Source: Tetmemena sp. SeJ-2015
Lineage: Eukaryota; Ciliophora; Spirotrichea; Sporadotrichida; Oxytrichidae
Length of the DNA stretch: 64,000 bases
Assembly: GCA_027382625.1 (NCBI GenBank)
Contig: JAJKFJ010021650.1
Location: 17,293-81,292, forward strand
Direction of reading: 5' to 3'
The notes beneath the pieces are model-generated. The model worked only from the letters and a program-made list of their open reading frames with translations. It made no database searches and was not told the DNA's origin. Shown here piece after piece: positions 61,709 to 64,000 of this stretch. A program made the translations under genes and the position numbers. Numbering within the stretch: position 1 is the first letter of the stretch; every line of letters starts with the position of its first letter.

Positions 61709-61913
61709 TTTATTACTCCATCTAAAAGTTATTGTCAGCACATTCATCCACAAATGTGAATATCATATCACTTTAATTTACCATCTTACAAATAAATGTG
61801 ATTTAGTTGAATAATTTTGAAACATTTTAATAATTTATTAGAAATTAGAATAGACCACAAGTGTAATTCTACTGCCACTGACAGACTTAACTATAACAAA
61901 GATATAAAGAGCC

Positions 61914-64000
61914 ATGTACTACTAGTAGTCAAATTTTAACTTCCCTTCCAGGGAAATAGACAACCCTTTAGAACAAACTACTTAAAACCTAGCACAAGAG
62001 CCCACTGAAAATCTAGATCAAGATAATTAAAAACCTGGGAATAGTGGAACTGACAGATCTTGCTCTGCCCCGCCCAAGTTTGACTCTCAATCACTATTTC
62101 TCTATCAGGTACTACTTTAAATTTAAATTCTAAACCTCATCTATTAGGAGGACGATTAGTGGAGTAGGAGTTTCAACAAGGGATTCATACCAGTCAGGAT
62201 GGATGAAAATTACAATACCTTCTTCTAAAATCTTAGAGTAAGTCTCTCATTTTTGAATCAGAAAATGCTTGTACATCTCATAATGAGAGCACTTCATTTT
62301 ATTCTCATTAAATTAAGTCAGATTATTTTAAGACAGACTATTTTAGAACGTAAAGAAGTTAGAAAACTAAGATACAGGGGAAGACTCATCGCCTCTTTTC
62401 TAAATGCAGCAAAACGTTACTCCTTAGTAACTAATTACTCAAAATGTTGAAAGCAAAATTCATCTTCCCACTAATTCAACAGCTTCTCATTCCGTCCGAC
62501 TAGAAAATATGATCAAGAACTACTAAGCACAAGATACCCGCCCACTCTTTGGAAGACTATTAAACTCCTTAGGCATTGCTACCAGAGCCGATAACAGCAT
62601 TTGACGAAGTTGAATTACTCAAGCAACTTAAGTAAAAGAGGCTGCCTCCTTCGCATCTTTAGCAAAAGTCCAACAACGTATCGCAACCCTCTCTCATCAA
62701 TCTTTAACTTTTACAGCAGCAATAAATATCAGAGCTTTCTCAAATTAACTCAGGTGGGGGACTACCTAATAAGATTATCATATCTTAAAATATGCAAGCA
62801 CCCCAATCAAATGTCTCAAATTAAAACTCCATTCCAAATCAATTCAACTCTTAGAATAAGCAAGTATCACTTCAGTAGCAACTTTAAGGGCAGATAGGCG
62901 CTCTCTCTATTTAAGATCAAAGTAGATAAGTTGTCATCCAGCTTCATATTTAATTTATTAAAGCAAGCCAAATCAAATGAGAGTGCAAATTCAAACTCCC
63001 CAGAGGTGAGACTCAGCAGTTCCAAGATATAAAAAGTAGATGCGTAGAACTTAATTAGAAGGCGTCACAGACTTTCAACCATATCTAGTGATCTTAATGA
63101 CGAGCCTAATGATTTAATTTGTTATTCTCCCACAAGATAAAGCTTCAATCAAAGAAGACGAAAATCTTCAAACTTCGATATGCTAAACAATCCCTTCACT
63201 TACTAAGACTATATTAAGAGCTACCTAGATGGAATAGATGAGGAGGAGGAATAGAAATACCCTCAAGCTCCAGCCAGTAGAAAGAGAACAAGGTCTAGCA
63301 ACTTCTTAGACAAGAAACAAAATCCCCCACTTGTAGAACCAGAGCATGCAATAGAATCGTTATTGTTTATTATATGGTCTATTTATAATCATTGGGCTAA
63401 AAGGTATCTGCTCAAATCAAACAGCAAAATACGCAAATATCCTCCCCTAGCTTGCAATTTTAGCAATCAGCTCAAGTGATAAAGGACAGTATTCAATCTT
63501 ATTAGCTTCAGAAAATAAGTTCCTCTAATTTACACAATCTGGATGACGTATCTTCTAAAATAAGCGCTGAAATAAGAGCTTCTTCTCTGACTCAATCTCC
63601 ACAAATTTCATACTAGCTTTCAAGAAATCTTTCTAACTAAATAAAGAGAGGACTTAATTTTATATCATACATATCTTTTGAGTTTATGAGTAATATAAAA
63701 AGCTTGAGCAATAAGAGAGTAGTTAGATGTACTAATAAATTAAGCATAGTGAAAACCAGGCATTCATTTTACCGCCAAATCAGAAAGATATGAATTTAAC
63801 ACCTCTTCTTGGATATTGCCCAAATTAATAAATCTTACCAGCATCTTAATTTCCAATGGATTAGAGTCAACTATTCTAGCAGTAATTGCTTCTTTAAAAT
63901 AGTCTAGCTCAGCAAAAATAATTCGATTTACAGAGTTCTTTAAATCCCCAACTCAATTCTTCTGCTCATTTGAACTAACAACTGATAAACCATCAGTATA
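61914..64000 (+). CDS. Hypothetical Gln/Ser/Asn-rich protein, partial at right edge
   Basis: A start is taken at the ATG at 61914 (MYYQQSNFNFPSREIDNPLE). Blocks on the plus strand: TENLDQDNQKPGNSGTDRSC, DDQWSRSFNKGFIPVRMDEN ending at a GTAAGTC donor near 62236, MQQNVTPQQLITQNVESKI, LPEPITAFDEVELLKQLKQK, NSIPNQFNSQNKQVSLQQQL, and from 62985 NSPEVRLSSSKIQKVDAQNL, SYLDGIDEEEEQKYPQAPA with SRKRTRSSNFLD, then ISSSNLHNLDDVSSKISAEI near 63510. The basic SRKRTR and RRRHR clusters hint at nuclear location. No domain is recognised. The part from 63,680 to the edge is AT-rich and unresolved; the gene continues or ends beyond the window. Confidence 0.5.

Noticed and set aside
1..64000. CRISPR arrays, bacterial operons, ribosome binding sites, rRNA or tRNA genes
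   Set aside because: No regularly spaced repeats, no bacterial gene order and no recognisable structural RNA. The protein content and genetic code are those of a ciliate.

Overview
The window reads as unprocessed germline (micronuclear) DNA of a spirotrich ciliate of the Oxytricha/Stylonychia/Tetmemena type. Three observations support this. (1) Conserved proteins read through TAA and TAG as Gln, and only TGA ends them. (2) Coding segments are broken every 50-400 bp by short AT-rich inserts flanked by direct repeats of 2-10 bp. Removing an insert with one repeat copy restores the frame and the conserved motif, which is the signature of internal eliminated sequences (IESs) and pointers between macronuclear-destined segments (MDSs). 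About 34 such excisions were worked out by hand. (3) One gene is scrambled. Ordinary GT-AG introns also occur (29-115 nt). No telomeric repeat arrays, transposon, rRNA or tRNA were recognised.

The scrambled gene is the centre of the window. An inner-arm-type dynein heavy chain lies in two divergent halves. The N-terminal half (tail, AAA1, AAA2 P-loop) is on the minus strand, about 21.8 to 12.44 kb. The C-terminal half (rest of AAA2 to the C-terminus) is on the plus strand, 22.15 to 30.27 kb. Both broken ends carry the same 11-bp word in inverted orientation (12440-12450 and 22149-22159). Inverting the 9.7-kb block between them rebuilds a 78-nt GT-AG intron and a continuous reading frame across the break. 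The pointer therefore lies inside an intron.

Layout: 0.3-2.0 kb, UBA-domain gene; 2-4.65 kb, unassigned; 4.65-5.85 kb, protein kinase with seven resolved IESs; 6.3-7.4 and 7.9-9.7 kb, low-complexity hypothetical genes; 10.1-12.36 kb (-), WD-repeat dynein intermediate chain; 12.44-30.27 kb, split dynein heavy chain; 30.5-32.35 kb, coiled-coil protein; 32.56-34.74 kb, PX/BAR sorting nexin; 34.88-36.46 kb, multi-pass membrane protein; 36.6-38.7 kb (-), hypothetical; 39.0-41.1 kb, EF-hand/C2/membrane protein; 41.3-43.4 kb, hypothetical; 43.75-46.96 and 47.0-53.35 kb, two large EF-hand proteins; 53.5-58.3 kb (-), a tandem pair of paralogous membrane proteins; 58.4-60.0 kb, a fragile-X (FMRP/FXR)-like RNA-binding protein; 60.2-61.7 kb, a secreted Cys-rich protein; 61.9 kb to the right edge, a partial Gln/Ser-rich protein.

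Several products point to cilia (dynein heavy chain, dynein intermediate chain, possibly the coiled-coil and EF-hand proteins). In these ciliates each gene normally ends up on its own small somatic chromosome, so germline neighbourhood need not mean co-regulation. Gene boundaries below are germline spans that include IESs and introns; many starts are approximate.
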